Below, piece after piece: positions 8,443 to 17,800 of a DNA stretch of 64,000 nucleotides (positions are counted from its first letter, which is position 1; each line of letters begins with the position of its first letter). The notes beneath the pieces were generated by a model, which made no database searches, was not told the origin of the DNA, and worked only from the letters and a program-made list of their open reading frames with translations. Source of the DNA: CAYSUS01 sp964434165 (lineage in GTDB: Bacteria > Planctomycetota > Planctomycetia > Pirellulales > Thermoguttaceae); the NCBI GenBank assembly GCA_964434165.1, contig CAYSUS010000027.1:13629-77628 (forward strand), given 5' to 3'. The position numbers and the translations under genes are program-made.

Positions 8443-10176
8443 GTGCGCGAGAACCACCTCGCCCGACGCCGCTTTGTCCTGCGAAGTCCCCTTGTCCTGC
8501 GAAGTCCCCACGCGGTCTTCCTGGCGCTGGCCCTGTGGACGACGGCATCCCCGGGTGGAGCCGCCGCAGACGAGCTGTACCACCCGCGTCCCCATCCGCC
8601 GACCGACGGCCGGGTCGGCTCGAACTACACGCCAGCCTACGCCGTCAACCAGGTGCAGTTCTGGCATGACTTCCGGCCCCAGGTCGCGGAAAGGGAACTG
8701 GCCGCCGCCCGGGAGCACTTCGGGATCTCGACGCTCCGCGTGTACATGCACAACATCAACTTCGAGGAGGAAAGGGACGCCTTTATGGCCAGACTCCAGA
8801 CGTTCCTCTCGATCTGCGAGCGGAACGGGATCAAGCCGGGCCTGGTGTTCTTCGACGACTGCCACCGCGACGACGGGATCTTCCTCGATCGGCCGACCAC
8901 GCCCGTCAAGGGCTTCCACAACGGGCGCTGGGCCTGGTGCCCTCAGAAGCGGCACCGCGATCCGGGGAACCTGGAACGGTTCAAGCCCTACGTGCAGGAG
9001 GTGATTCGCGCCCATCGCACGGACCGCCGCGTCCTGTTCTGGGAGATCTTCAACGAGCCGAAGCCGGGGGCCCAGTACAGCGACCGGTTGCGTCGGGCCG
9101 GGTACATCTGGGCCAAGGAGGCCAGGCCGATCCAGCCCGTGCTCAACTGCAATCACGTCCGTGGCCAGGGCTGGACCGACGTGGACGTCTCGGACATCGT
9201 CGATGCCCACATCTACCACTGGGTGCCGTCGAACTGGGACCGGCTGGCCGAGGCCAACCTGCGCAAAGGGACGGTATTCACCGAGGCCGGCGCGCGGTGG
9301 CACGCCCCCAGGCGCAGCAACGGCGCGCCGTGCGAGGTGGCTCACTGGCTCGAGCGTCGCCGTGCCGCGGGCGTGTCCACGCCCGGCGTCTATCTATGCT
9401 GGGAGCTGATGGTGGGCAACTCCCATTGCCGGTGGTACTGGGGGACGAAGCCCGACGAGCCCGAGCCGACCGTTCCCTGGTGCGGCCTGATGTGGCCGGA
9501 CTGCACGCCCGTCTCCCTGGCCGAGGCCGAGGCCGTGCGGCGCTATGCGACCGGCCGACGGCGGGCGATGTTCTTCGACGACTTCCAGGACTCCCCGCCC
9601 GCCCCAACCCGACCCGGGTGGGAGACCTATGGCGGAGCCGACCGCGGCGGCAGCGGCTATCTTCCCCTTGCACCCGGCGTGAAGATGATCGCCGGTGAGG
9701 AGCAGTGGACCGACTACGTGGTCGAAGGCCGCGTGATGCTCAAGTCCGAAGCGAAGGGCAATGCAGGGCTGCTCTTCCGCACGAGCGAGCCTGGGGACGG
9801 CTACGACCAGATGCGGGGCTATTACGTCGGCCTCGACACGCGCAAGCTCTACCTCGGCAAGATGGAGAACAACTGGCAGCCGCTGGCCGACTTCGACCTT
9901 GCCGGGCTCGACTGCAAGGTGCAGCCCGGCATGTGGAACCAGATCCGCGTGGCGGTCGAGGGCCCGCGGATCCGCGTGTGGCTCAATCGCATGCACCCCT
10001 CGGCCGATCCGCACCGCGGCCTGCGCATCGACTTCACCGACCGGAGGAACCCCATCCTCTCCGGCGCGATCGGAGTGCGCGCGCACCGCGTGCCGGCCTG
10101 GTTCGACAATATCGTGGTCCTGCCGCTTGACGTGCTGCGGCCGAAGAAGCCCGAACCATCACCGCCCGACGCGTGA
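8443..10176 (+). CDS. Secreted GH5-like glycoside hydrolase with C-terminal LamG/DUF1080-like domain
   Basis: 577 aa from a GTG start. A signal peptide (about 1-42) is followed by a TIM-barrel glycosidase-like domain to about residue 370. Glu205 in WEIFNEP fits the acid/base and Glu281 in FTEAG the nucleophile of clan GH-A enzymes; HIYHW just before Glu281 also fits this clan. From about residue 375 (FFDDFQD) a beta-sandwich domain follows, of the kind that binds or modifies sugars in DUF1080 proteins (TDYVVEGRVML, GLLFRTSE, WNQIRV). The product should degrade an extracellular or periplasmic glycan; the substrate cannot be read from the sequence. It converges with the DUF1569 gene. Confidence 0.8.
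   Translation: MRENHLARRRFVLRSPLVLRSPHAVFLALALWTTASPGGAAADELYHPRPHPPTDGRVGSNYTPAYAVNQVQFWHDFRPQVAERELAAAREHFGISTLRVYMHNINFEEERDAFMARLQTFLSICERNGIKPGLVFFDDCHRDDGIFLDRPTTPVKGFHNGRWAWCPQKRHRDPGNLERFKPYVQEVIRAHRTDRRVLFWEIFNEPKPGAQYSDRLRRAGYIWAKEARPIQPVLNCNHVRGQGWTDVDVSDIVDAHIYHWVPSNWDRLAEANLRKGTVFTEAGARWHAPRRSNGAPCEVAHWLERRRAAGVSTPGVYLCWELMVGNSHCRWYWGTKPDEPEPTVPWCGLMWPDCTPVSLAEAEAVRRYATGRRRAMFFDDFQDSPPAPTRPGWETYGGADRGGSGYLPLAPGVKMIAGEEQWTDYVVEGRVMLKSEAKGNAGLLFRTSEPGDGYDQMRGYYVGLDTRKLYLGKMENNWQPLADFDLAGLDCKVQPGMWNQIRVAVEGPRIRVWLNRMHPSADPHRGLRIDFTDRRNPILSGAIGVRAHRVPAWFDNIVVLPLDVLRPKKPEPSPPDA
8474..8509 (+). repeat. Perfect 18-bp tandem duplication in the signal-peptide region
   Basis: TTGTCCTGCGAAGTCCCC occurs twice in direct tandem, giving VLRSP twice in the n-region of the signal peptide. 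It is in frame and looks like a recent slippage duplication. Confidence 0.85.
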
Positions 10177-10206
10177 GCGAGGGACTTCGCGCCATCGAAG
10201 CCCGAC

Positions 10207-10701
10207 TCAATACGCGAGGAACCCCAGGTGCAACTCCGCGTGGCGGAGATTCAGCTCGATGCGATCTTCATGCGACATCGGGCCGAAGGCCGGGCTGTCG
10301 TGCTTCGCCTCTTCTCCTTGCCGCAGTCGCTCCAGGGCAGCCAGCAACCGCGTTGCGGCCGCGGCGGTCGCCATCTTCTCCATGCCGGTCGTGCCCTCCT
10401 CGACACCGGGGATGCGCACGCCGCGGGGCATACCCTCGCGGAGCATTTTGCGCAGGCGAAAGCGGAGGATCCAGCGCACGAAGAACGGGGGTCGCCTGAT
10501 CGGAAACCCGTCGTACCCGTACTCGATCCACGCGGCCACGTGGGACATGACCTGCCCCGGTGTCCAGTTGCCCCTCGCCCGCAGCGTCCCCTCACGGTCG
10601 GCGGCCAGGATTCGCTGCACCTCGGCCGTGCAGTCGTCTAGCGTGCGGAACCGGAGCGTCCTGTGGTCGGGTGTGGTCTGGGTCTTGACGGGAGATGCCA
10701 T
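10207..10701 (-). CDS. DUF1569 (DinB-like) protein
   Basis: 164 aa. The segments LRARGNWTPGQVMSHVAAWIE near residue 45, the mid-chain block EGMPRGVRIPGVEEG, and GPMSHEDRIELNLRHAELHLGFL at the C-terminus match the DUF1569 family, a helical-bundle relative of DinB proteins. Histidines in MSHV, MSHED and RHAELH are placed as expected for the metal site of that fold. Members are cytoplasmic and their reactions mostly unknown; related bundles are thiol-dependent transferases. There is no signal peptide. It converges with the GH5-like gene and diverges from the gene at 11025. Confidence 0.85.
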   Translation of the reverse strand: MASPVKTQTTPDHRTLRFRTLDDCTAEVQRILAADREGTLRARGNWTPGQVMSHVAAWIEYGYDGFPIRRPPFFVRWILRFRLRKMLREGMPRGVRIPGVEEGTTGMEKMATAAAATRLLAALERLRQGEEAKHDSPAFGPMSHEDRIELNLRHAELHLGFLAY

Positions 10702-10767
10702 GGGACTTGCTGGGGGGCGAATTCTGAAGGCCAGCGGCGCGACGGCTTCGTGGTCAAGACGAGCTTA

Positions 10768-11067
10768 ACGCGGCGGAGTGCGCCGCGTCAAACTCTCTCG
10801 CCGCTTGCGCGGCTGGGGGAGGTGTTCCTGGGCGATCCCGTCCCGTGGGCTCCCGCCCACGGATTCACGCGCTGGCCGCTGCGCGGCCCGGACCGCCCTG
10901 CGAAGCGCCCAACCGCTGCGCAGCGTCCATCCGAGCCGTTTTCCCGGAGCATCGGTCGGTTTACGATGGCTCTGGGGCGGGCATGGTGACGGCCAATCGT
11001 AATCCGCCTGTTGATCACGCTTCGATGCACGACCGATTCCCTTCCCTCGCTGACGCTTCGGGTTTCG
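10768..11067. repeat. Cluster of short palindromic repeats ahead of the next gene
   Basis: Three signals sit close together: ACGCGGCG-5 nt-CGCCGCGT (10768-10788), CGTGGGC-TCCC-GCCCACG (10844-10861), and CCTCGCTGACGCTTCGGGTT (about 11047-11066). I recall the last, and its translation TRSVSEG on the other strand, as a dispersed repeat in planctomycete genomes. The last copy reaches into the predicted start of the next gene. Confidence 0.55.
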
Positions 11068-12458
11068 TCGCCGCCGGCATCGTCGTCCTGACGGTTCTCG
11101 CCTGCGGAACGGCCGGCGCCGAGGGCCGTGCAGCGTGGACGCAGAGCTACGAAGCCGGCTACAACGATGCCAACGGCGCCTATGCCGGCGGCTCGGAGAT
11201 CATGCACCTGGTCGCGCACCAGGGCAAGCTCTATGCGGCCAACGGCTACTGGATGGACTCCCGCTGGACCGATCCGCCCTACCAGGAAAAGCAGTCCGCC
11301 CAGGTGCTCCGCTTGGACTCCGCCGACGGCCGGTGGCAGGTCGATCTGGACACGGGCCGGGGCGGCGGGAACGGCCTCCGCTACATGAAGGGCAACACCC
11401 TCAAGTCCATCACCTTCACGCGCGATGCGTTCGGCCATCCGCTGCATCGCCCTCGGCATCTGCTCGTGCTGGCAGCCGGGGCCCATGCGGATACGCGCGG
11501 CGTCGTCTCGGCCTGGGTTCGCTACGACACCGCCGGCACTTGGAAGCACGCGATCGTCCGGCGCGGACCGCGCAGCCGCGGCGTCCGATGGATCCCCCGC
11601 GACATGCAGGTCTATCGCGACAAGGTCACCGGCCGGGAGCGCCTGTTCCTGCTGGTCGGCAACCCGGGCATCCTCTCCGGCGTTTTCGATCCCTCGCAGC
11701 CGACCGGGATCCGCTGGGACGACACGGTCGAGTTCCCCAAGGATGGGCCGCTCCGCACTAGGCCGCTGGGCATGGTCGAGGCCAACGGCGCACTGCTGTT
11801 CTCGGTCGGCGGCACCATCTATCGACGCGTGGACGGCCCGAAGCCTGCGTACACCAAGATCCTCGACCTGGGCGAGGCAAACGCCGACGTCGGCGGCATC
11901 CGTGGCCTCACGACCATCGCGAATCCCCGCGGACAGGGCGAGTCGCTGCTGTGCATCTGGGCCCCCGACGGCCGCTCCGCGGGGCGGATCAAGCGCCTCG
12001 ACCCGGACGGCGCCGGCAACTATGCGGTCCATGATGAAGCCCGCCTCCGCGACCTGATCCGCGCGCACCTGGAAGTCGAGGTCGCCTATACGCTCGGGGC
12101 CCACAACGAGTTCTGCCCGGTCGTCCACCCGGGGACGGGCGAGACCGTGCACCTGGTCGGCATGCAAGGGAACCTGCGCGGGGCCGATCAACTCACGTGG
12201 AAGGGGAGCCGGCTCTACGCCGGGGCGCTCTACGCCGTTCGCACCGCCCAGGGCGACTACCGCGTGCACGAGGTCAACGGGCCCTACGCGCCGGGCAGGC
12301 CGATCCTGGTGGCGCCGCGGACGTTCGCCGTCTCGCCTTTCGGCGACCACCTGCTGTTCGTCGCCGGGCACGACGCCAGCGGCCATCCCTCGGACGACAT
12401 GGCCTGGGTCTTCAAGGCGCCCCTGGACGCGGCGCTGGGGCGCAGCGCGGACCGTTAG
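11025..12458 (+). CDS. Secreted hypothetical protein, probable beta-propeller
   Basis: About 477 aa from the ATG at 11025; 10983 is an alternative start. Residues 15-33 form a hydrophobic export segment ending in AGAEG. The mature chain repeats short beta motifs (HLVAHQGKLYAANGYW, RERLFLLVGNPGI, NGALLFSVGGTIYRR, WKGSRLYAGALYAVR), the rhythm of a propeller with about six blades, but no named family is clear. The start is odd: a dispersed repeat (CCTCGCTGACGCTTCGGGTT) lies within the first codons, and no Shine-Dalgarno precedes either ATG. The N-terminus may therefore be a late addition. Function unknown. Confidence 0.65.
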   Translation: MHDRFPSLADASGFVAAGIVVLTVLACGTAGAEGRAAWTQSYEAGYNDANGAYAGGSEIMHLVAHQGKLYAANGYWMDSRWTDPPYQEKQSAQVLRLDSADGRWQVDLDTGRGGGNGLRYMKGNTLKSITFTRDAFGHPLHRPRHLLVLAAGAHADTRGVVSAWVRYDTAGTWKHAIVRRGPRSRGVRWIPRDMQVYRDKVTGRERLFLLVGNPGILSGVFDPSQPTGIRWDDTVEFPKDGPLRTRPLGMVEANGALLFSVGGTIYRRVDGPKPAYTKILDLGEANADVGGIRGLTTIANPRGQGESLLCIWAPDGRSAGRIKRLDPDGAGNYAVHDEARLRDLIRAHLEVEVAYTLGAHNEFCPVVHPGTGETVHLVGMQGNLRGADQLTWKGSRLYAGALYAVRTAQGDYRVHEVNGPYAPGRPILVAPRTFAVSPFGDHLLFVAGHDASGHPSDDMAWVFKAPLDAALGRSADR

Positions 12459-12608
12459 CCCGCCCAGAACTGCCGAAGAGGCTCCCACCCGACTGTCGCG
12501 CGGATCGCTCCGCGGTGCGGGCGATGCGGTCTGGCCTCTCGTGGCCCTGCGCCCTCTGCGCGGACCAGTGGGCCAGAAAGACCTACCGAGGGGGTATGGC
12601 CGACGCGT

Positions 12609-12768
12609 ATGCTCATGGCTCTCGTCTCTCGCGGGGCGATGCTGGCAGCCGTGGCCGTGTTGATCGGTGGCGCTCCCTCGCGGGGCGATCGGCCGAACAA
12701 GCCGCCCGTCAAGCGGTTCGTCCTGGCCGGGCATTCGAACAAGGAGGGCGCAACATGGCCATTACCCG
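12609..12768 (+). pseudogene. 5' fragment of a sialate O-acetylesterase-like (SASA) gene
   Basis: The reading frame from 12609 gives a signal-peptide-like start (MLMALVSRGAMLAAVAVL) followed by KPPVKRFVLAGHSNKEG. This matches the opening of SASA-domain esterases, where the chain after export begins K-V-x-(V/F)-x-L-A-G-Q-S-N-M-E-G and the Ser is the nucleophile. Here it reads HSNKEG, so two conserved residues are changed though Ser remains. The similarity stops after about 55 codons, at the point where the heparinase-like gene on the other strand ends. The remaining roughly 200 or more residues of the enzyme are missing. It is best read as a truncated relic. Confidence 0.6.
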
Positions 12769-14781
12769 CTACCGGTAACCGCCCATGCGCAGCCGCGTGC
12801 CGTCCCAGGTGTAGGTCTGCTTGCCGACTCGCAACTCGTTGCCGTGGGCCTGGGGCATCGGCGGGTCACCCCGGCTGAGGATCATCACGGCCGAGCCGCC
12901 GGCGAGTTCCTCGACCCAAATCCGCGAGAGTCGGGCGTCGCCGATCTGCTCTCGGCCCTTGTACGCCCAGCCCGGCTCGCGCCCGGTCCACTTGGTCCTG
13001 GCGTCGATCGGGTGCTTGGGGTTCTTCCAGGCGGGCGCGACGACGATCACCGCGGCCGCCCCGGCGCGGCCGCTGTAATCCACCGCGACGCTGTGCGGCT
13101 GCTTGTCGATCGTGAACGAGACGACGCCGCTGCCGTCCTTCTGCGGCTCGAACGCCGTGACCTCCGGCCGCCCCGCGCCCACGCCGAACTGGAAGCGAAT
13201 CCCCAGCCCGAAGATCCCCAACGCCCCGCTCCTCGGCGAGCGCACGTAGCCGTGCCGCCCCTCGGGGTTGAGCAGGAAGCAAAACACGCAGTCGTCCGGG
13301 TCTTTCCAGTCGTTGCGGAAGATGCAGTAGCCGTGCAGCGTGTCCATGACGGCACGGGGCAGGACCTCGCGGGGGTTGATCGGCTCGAGATCCATCGGCC
13401 AGTGAGCCATGGTGACGACCATCTTGCTCGGGTAGTGCCAGACGCCGAAACTGTCGGGCTCGGACTTGCCGAGGCTCTGGCTCCACGTCCACAAGAGGGC
13501 GGCGCGGTGGCGGTCGTCGGGCAGGGCGCCGAATCCCTGGCCGAGCTCGCCGCCGTCGGTGTAGCCCCGATGGCCGAGCTTGTCGGCCGTGTAACCGCCG
13601 GCACCGCCCACGTGCGTGTACCACGGGGTGCCTTCCTCGTCCGAAATGATGCCCATCACCCACTTGAGCGTCAGCCACCGCGCTGCCGAGCCGGCGGGCG
13701 TATCCGGCGAGACGAAGTCCTTGCCCCACGCCACGCGCGCGGCGGAGAGAAACGGGATGAGCGTGGGGTTCGCTGCGATGTGCCCCGGCCCAAAGCCTTC
13801 GGAGAAATACGCCCTGTCGCCGAATCCCTCGGTGAGCAGCGTGTGCAGGTTGGCCTCCACGCGGGCGAGAAGCTCGTCCGCCCGGGCGGTGTCGATGCCG
13901 GGATCGCCTCGCACCGCCAACAGGGCGATCCCTGCCCCGCCCAGCGCAAAGCCATAGTGATTCGACCCAGGCGGATAGCCCGTGCCCTCGGCCGCAAAAG
14001 CCAGGCTCACTTTGCGGGCCTTGGTGTACTTCTGGTAGAACACCTCAGGCTTGTCGTACTCGAAGATTTCGCGGGCCACGCGCTCGCGGAAGTCAGGATC
14101 CCAGCCGTCGTAGCACAGGTCGTAGGCCAGGGCCACGTTCATCAGCAATGGCCCGGCGCGCATGGCCGTGCCCGGTCGCGTCCAGTTGAAGCGCGGGTCC
14201 ATGTCGCTCTGGCCGAAGGTGAGCTTGATCCTGGCCAGCTCCTCGTCGCTCTTGCCGGCGTAGCCGAGCTCCCTCAGGTTGCGCTGGACCCCCTTTTCCG
14301 TCCATTGCTTCTGGACGGACAGGTGGTTCTTGATCTCCAGCAGCGAGACCGCATACAGCGTGTCGTCGAACATCCGCTCCAGGCACGTGCGGGCCATGTC
14401 GGCGTACTTCTTCTCGCCGGTGAGCTGAAAGAGCATGCCGTATCCGGCCGGGTGCCCGATCGTGAAATGGCCTGGCCGGGTGCGGTCCATGGTCAGGTTG
14501 AGCGGGATAAGCTTCTCGAAACGCGGAAGCCGTTCGCCGCCGTTGCCGAGCAATTCGCGCAGGCGGGCCACCATTCGCTTGCCCTGCGGCGTCTGCATCC
14601 TCTCGCGCAGGGCCGGCACCTCGTTCTTGCGGAAGAACAGGCGCGGATGCTCGGCGGGCTTGGGCGCCTGGAAGCCTTCGATCGTTGCGGGCCAGGGGCC
14701 CGGCTCGGCGGCATGGGCGGCGAGCGTCAGGAAGGACAATGCTAGCAGGAGGACGCTGAAGTACTTCGAAACCTCCATCAT
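12769..14781 (-). CDS. Secreted heparinase II/III-like polysaccharide lyase
   Basis: 670 aa with a signal peptide (about 1-25, cut near AHAAE) and a strong GGAGG six bases before the ATG. Next come the typical opening HPRLFFRKNEVPALRERM, an all-helical toroid region with a tyrosine/histidine-rich centre (PPGSNHYGFALGG near residue 270, then YFSEGFGPGHIAANP) and a C-terminal beta sandwich. This is the architecture of alginate-lyase/heparinase-type lyases, which split uronic-acid glycans by beta-elimination; the Asn-His-Tyr cluster fits that chemistry. The substrate is not evident. It lies about 100 bp downstream of the PQQ-methyltransferase gene and may be co-transcribed with it. Confidence 0.8.
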   Translation of the reverse strand: MMEVSKYFSVLLLALSFLTLAAHAAEPGPWPATIEGFQAPKPAEHPRLFFRKNEVPALRERMQTPQGKRMVARLRELLGNGGERLPRFEKLIPLNLTMDRTRPGHFTIGHPAGYGMLFQLTGEKKYADMARTCLERMFDDTLYAVSLLEIKNHLSVQKQWTEKGVQRNLRELGYAGKSDEELARIKLTFGQSDMDPRFNWTRPGTAMRAGPLLMNVALAYDLCYDGWDPDFRERVAREIFEYDKPEVFYQKYTKARKVSLAFAAEGTGYPPGSNHYGFALGGAGIALLAVRGDPGIDTARADELLARVEANLHTLLTEGFGDRAYFSEGFGPGHIAANPTLIPFLSAARVAWGKDFVSPDTPAGSAARWLTLKWVMGIISDEEGTPWYTHVGGAGGYTADKLGHRGYTDGGELGQGFGALPDDRHRAALLWTWSQSLGKSEPDSFGVWHYPSKMVVTMAHWPMDLEPINPREVLPRAVMDTLHGYCIFRNDWKDPDDCVFCFLLNPEGRHGYVRSPRSGALGIFGLGIRFQFGVGAGRPEVTAFEPQKDGSGVVSFTIDKQPHSVAVDYSGRAGAAAVIVVAPAWKNPKHPIDARTKWTGREPGWAYKGREQIGDARLSRIWVEELAGGSAVMILSRGDPPMPQAHGNELRVGKQTYTWDGTRLRMGGYR

Positions 14782-14880
14782 GTCGAGCCTCCAAGAACAC
14801 CGGACTGGACTCGCGCTCGCTCATGGACTGCTAGTGCACGAGAGCACGTCCCGAGCGGTCGCACGAACCGGGGATTGGGC

Positions 14881-17800
14881 CTATTCCCCGCCCATGCACA
14901 CCATGCGGCCATCGGCCAGCGCGATGAACAGGCGCCCGCCGGCCGCCGCCATGCCGTCCCACGCGGGCGGGGCATCCAGCTTGTACTCGGCGAGCTTCTC
15001 GCCGCTGGTAGCCGAAGCGGCCCAGAGGACACCGCCCATGCGGCCCTCGTAGGCCTTGGCCAGGTCGTCGGGCGGAAACACGACGGGCGTGCCGGCGACG
15101 AACAGCACGTCGCCGGCCAGTACCATGGCCTTGCCGGTCACCGGGACGTGCTCGCTCCATCGCTCGGTGGCCGTGGTCGGCGGGGGCCTCCTGGTTCGCT
15201 TCTTCCTATTCTTGCCTGCGTCGGCCGCCGGCTTCCTCCGCTTCTTCTCGGCCGGCGCCGCGTCGCGGGCGGTCTCCGAAAACGTCCCCGCGAAGAGCGT
15301 GTATCCGTGGGGTCGCGGATCGAAGTTCGAGGCCCGGCCCGGCGAGTAGCCGCGCACCTCGTAGAAGTCCTTGCCGTCGAGGACCAGGATGTCGCCGTGC
15401 GCGGCCCCGCGCGACGCCGGGATGTCGTAGCGGATCGTCGTGTCGATCGAATAGAAGGTGCGATGATGCGGGATCGACTCCAGGAAGCCGGCCGAAGGGA
15501 TCATGTGCGCGGGACGCGGATCCTGGGCCGCAAGCGGCGTCAGGTCGGGCCGGAAGGCCTGGTGCCTGAGGTACAGCAGCTCGCCGTCGGTGAAGAAGAC
15601 GTCGGCCTTGAAGCCGTCGATGCCGTTGCCCGACGAGAGCTGACTGGTGAGGATCGGGAACCCGTCCTCGCCGTAGGGGCCGTACATGTGCCGGCGGTGG
15701 ACCACGCGCCCCGTGCGCGGATCGAGCCCGTAGAGGAAAACGCCGCCGTCGAGGAACGAGTTGCGCCCTGCGGCGAAGTAGGCCACGTCGTCCTTCACGA
15801 GGATGCTGCCGCAGACGGGCCACGCCGATTCGAGCTGTCCGTACGCGCAGATCAAGCGATCGGGCAGCGCGCGGAAACGCCACGCCAGCTCCCCGTCCGA
15901 CGCCCTCAGGCAGTACACCCAGCCGTCTCGGGACCCAAACAGCAGCAGCCCGCGGCAAAACGTGGGCGGGGAATCGACCCGGGCCCCGGTCGTATAGCGC
16001 CACAGCTCGCGCCCGTCCTTCGCGTCGAGCGCGCACACGGCGTGGGCGTCGACGTCGGCCACAAAGACCTTGTCCGCCGCGATGACCGGCGCGCTGGCCC
16101 TGGTGGACAGCCGGGTTTCCCAGCAGGTCTTCAGATCCGCCGGCGTCTTGGCTCGCGTCACGCCGCTGCGCTCCTTGTCGCTGCGGAAAGTTGGCCAATC
16201 GCCGTCGGCGTTCGCGTCTTCGGACTTGGCGTCGAAAGCGGGCCCCTTCTCGAGCTGCGGCTTCTCGGCCACGTCGATCGGCTGGGGGGAGGACTCCAAG
16301 CCCGGCTCCGGGGCCAGCGCGTTCATCGCATTGAGCATCACCCAGTTGCAGCAGGAACAGGCCGGCGGCCCCAGGTACAACAGCCCGTTGCAGGGCAGAT
16401 GGCCGATGCCGCACGTGCTGCGGGCCCAGGGGTGCGGGAACTCGCCCTCTTCGTGGAGGCCGAGGAAGTCGCTCCCTCCGGTCTTCGTGTTGATGTACCA
16501 GCAGTCGGTGATCCGGTTCCGATAGCAGCGGTCGTGGCCCATCGGGCCCATCATCTTCTGGCTCAGCGTCTTGACGATCTCGCCGGTCTTCGGATCGTGC
16601 CCGTTGTAGTACGACGACCAGACCAGGCCGTTCGCCACGTACAGGTCGGGGGCCTTGAAATGGTTGAGCTTGGCGTTGGCCGTCCACATCTCCTCGCCGT
16701 CGGCCAGGGCAAAGGCCGTGACCTTCCTCGCGTCGGCCAGGTACACCGCGTCGTCGGAAAGCACCAGCGAGGGCGACATGCCCGGCTGCTTCGGCTTGAC
16801 GTAGTCGATGGCCACGCGCCACTTCTCCTTGCCGGTCTCTCGGTCGAGGCAGACCAGGGCTTCGAGCGTGGAGAAGACGGCCACCTTGCCCTTGACGGCC
16901 AGCGAGGTCCCCTGATAGCCCTCGGTGTCGCTGCCCGACTTCTCCCACAGCTTCTCGCCCGAGTCCAACTCCACCGCCAGGATCGAGCTCTTGGGATCGG
17001 CCAGCTTGGGGATCTCGGGGCCGTAGGCCCGGCGGTGGAACTGGCTGCTGCCCAGGCCGCCGTGCGGGTTACCGATCCCCAGCGTGTCCGTGGGATCGCC
17101 CACGACCGCATAGAGCACGCCGCGGTCGAGCGCGAACTCCTGGGTCCGCTCCGTTCCCTGGTACGTTTCGAGCACCTCGCCCGTGGCGGCGTCGAAGGCC
17201 GTGACCGGGGCGTCCCAGCCCGGCGTGCAATAGACCCTATCCCCCAGGGCCACGAGCCGCCGCTGAAGCTGGGCCGGCGTGTACTTGATGTAGATGTTCA
17301 CCGGGTGCCAGTCGGGAAACGGGCGCTGCCAGAGCACGATCCCGTTGAAAGCGTCGCGCGCGACCAGGGTGAACTTGCCAGGCAGGGCCGGGTGCTCGGC
17401 CGATCCCTGGTCCTCGATCGTGAACACGCGTCCTCCCGACGAAACGAAACTGGTGATCGACGGCATGGTCAGGTGCGAACGCGTCCACTGCGGCTCGCCG
17501 ATCCACTGGGAGCGCCGCGGCGGGCCGACCACGCGGTCACGGGCCACGGCGTTGTTGTCCGCGTCGTGGAAGTGCTGCTGCCACTCGTCGATCTCGTCGG
17601 GCCACGGCTTGACCGTCTTGGTCCAGTTCTCGCCTTGCTTGACGTACGCAAGGCCCCGCGGCGCGAGGACGCGCATGATCTCTTCGCGCGACACCGCGCC
17701 CGGGTCCTCGACCACGATCAGGTTAACGAGGTTGTCCACGTAGGGGAGTCGCTTTCCCGAGAGCCGCTCGATCGACACGCCTCCGTACAGCCCTTGCGAC

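Noticed and set aside
5650..9345. Minus-strand open frame of over 1200 codons
   Set aside because: It lies antisense to rpmA, obgE and two other genes with clear motifs; its composition is that of a GC-rich shadow.
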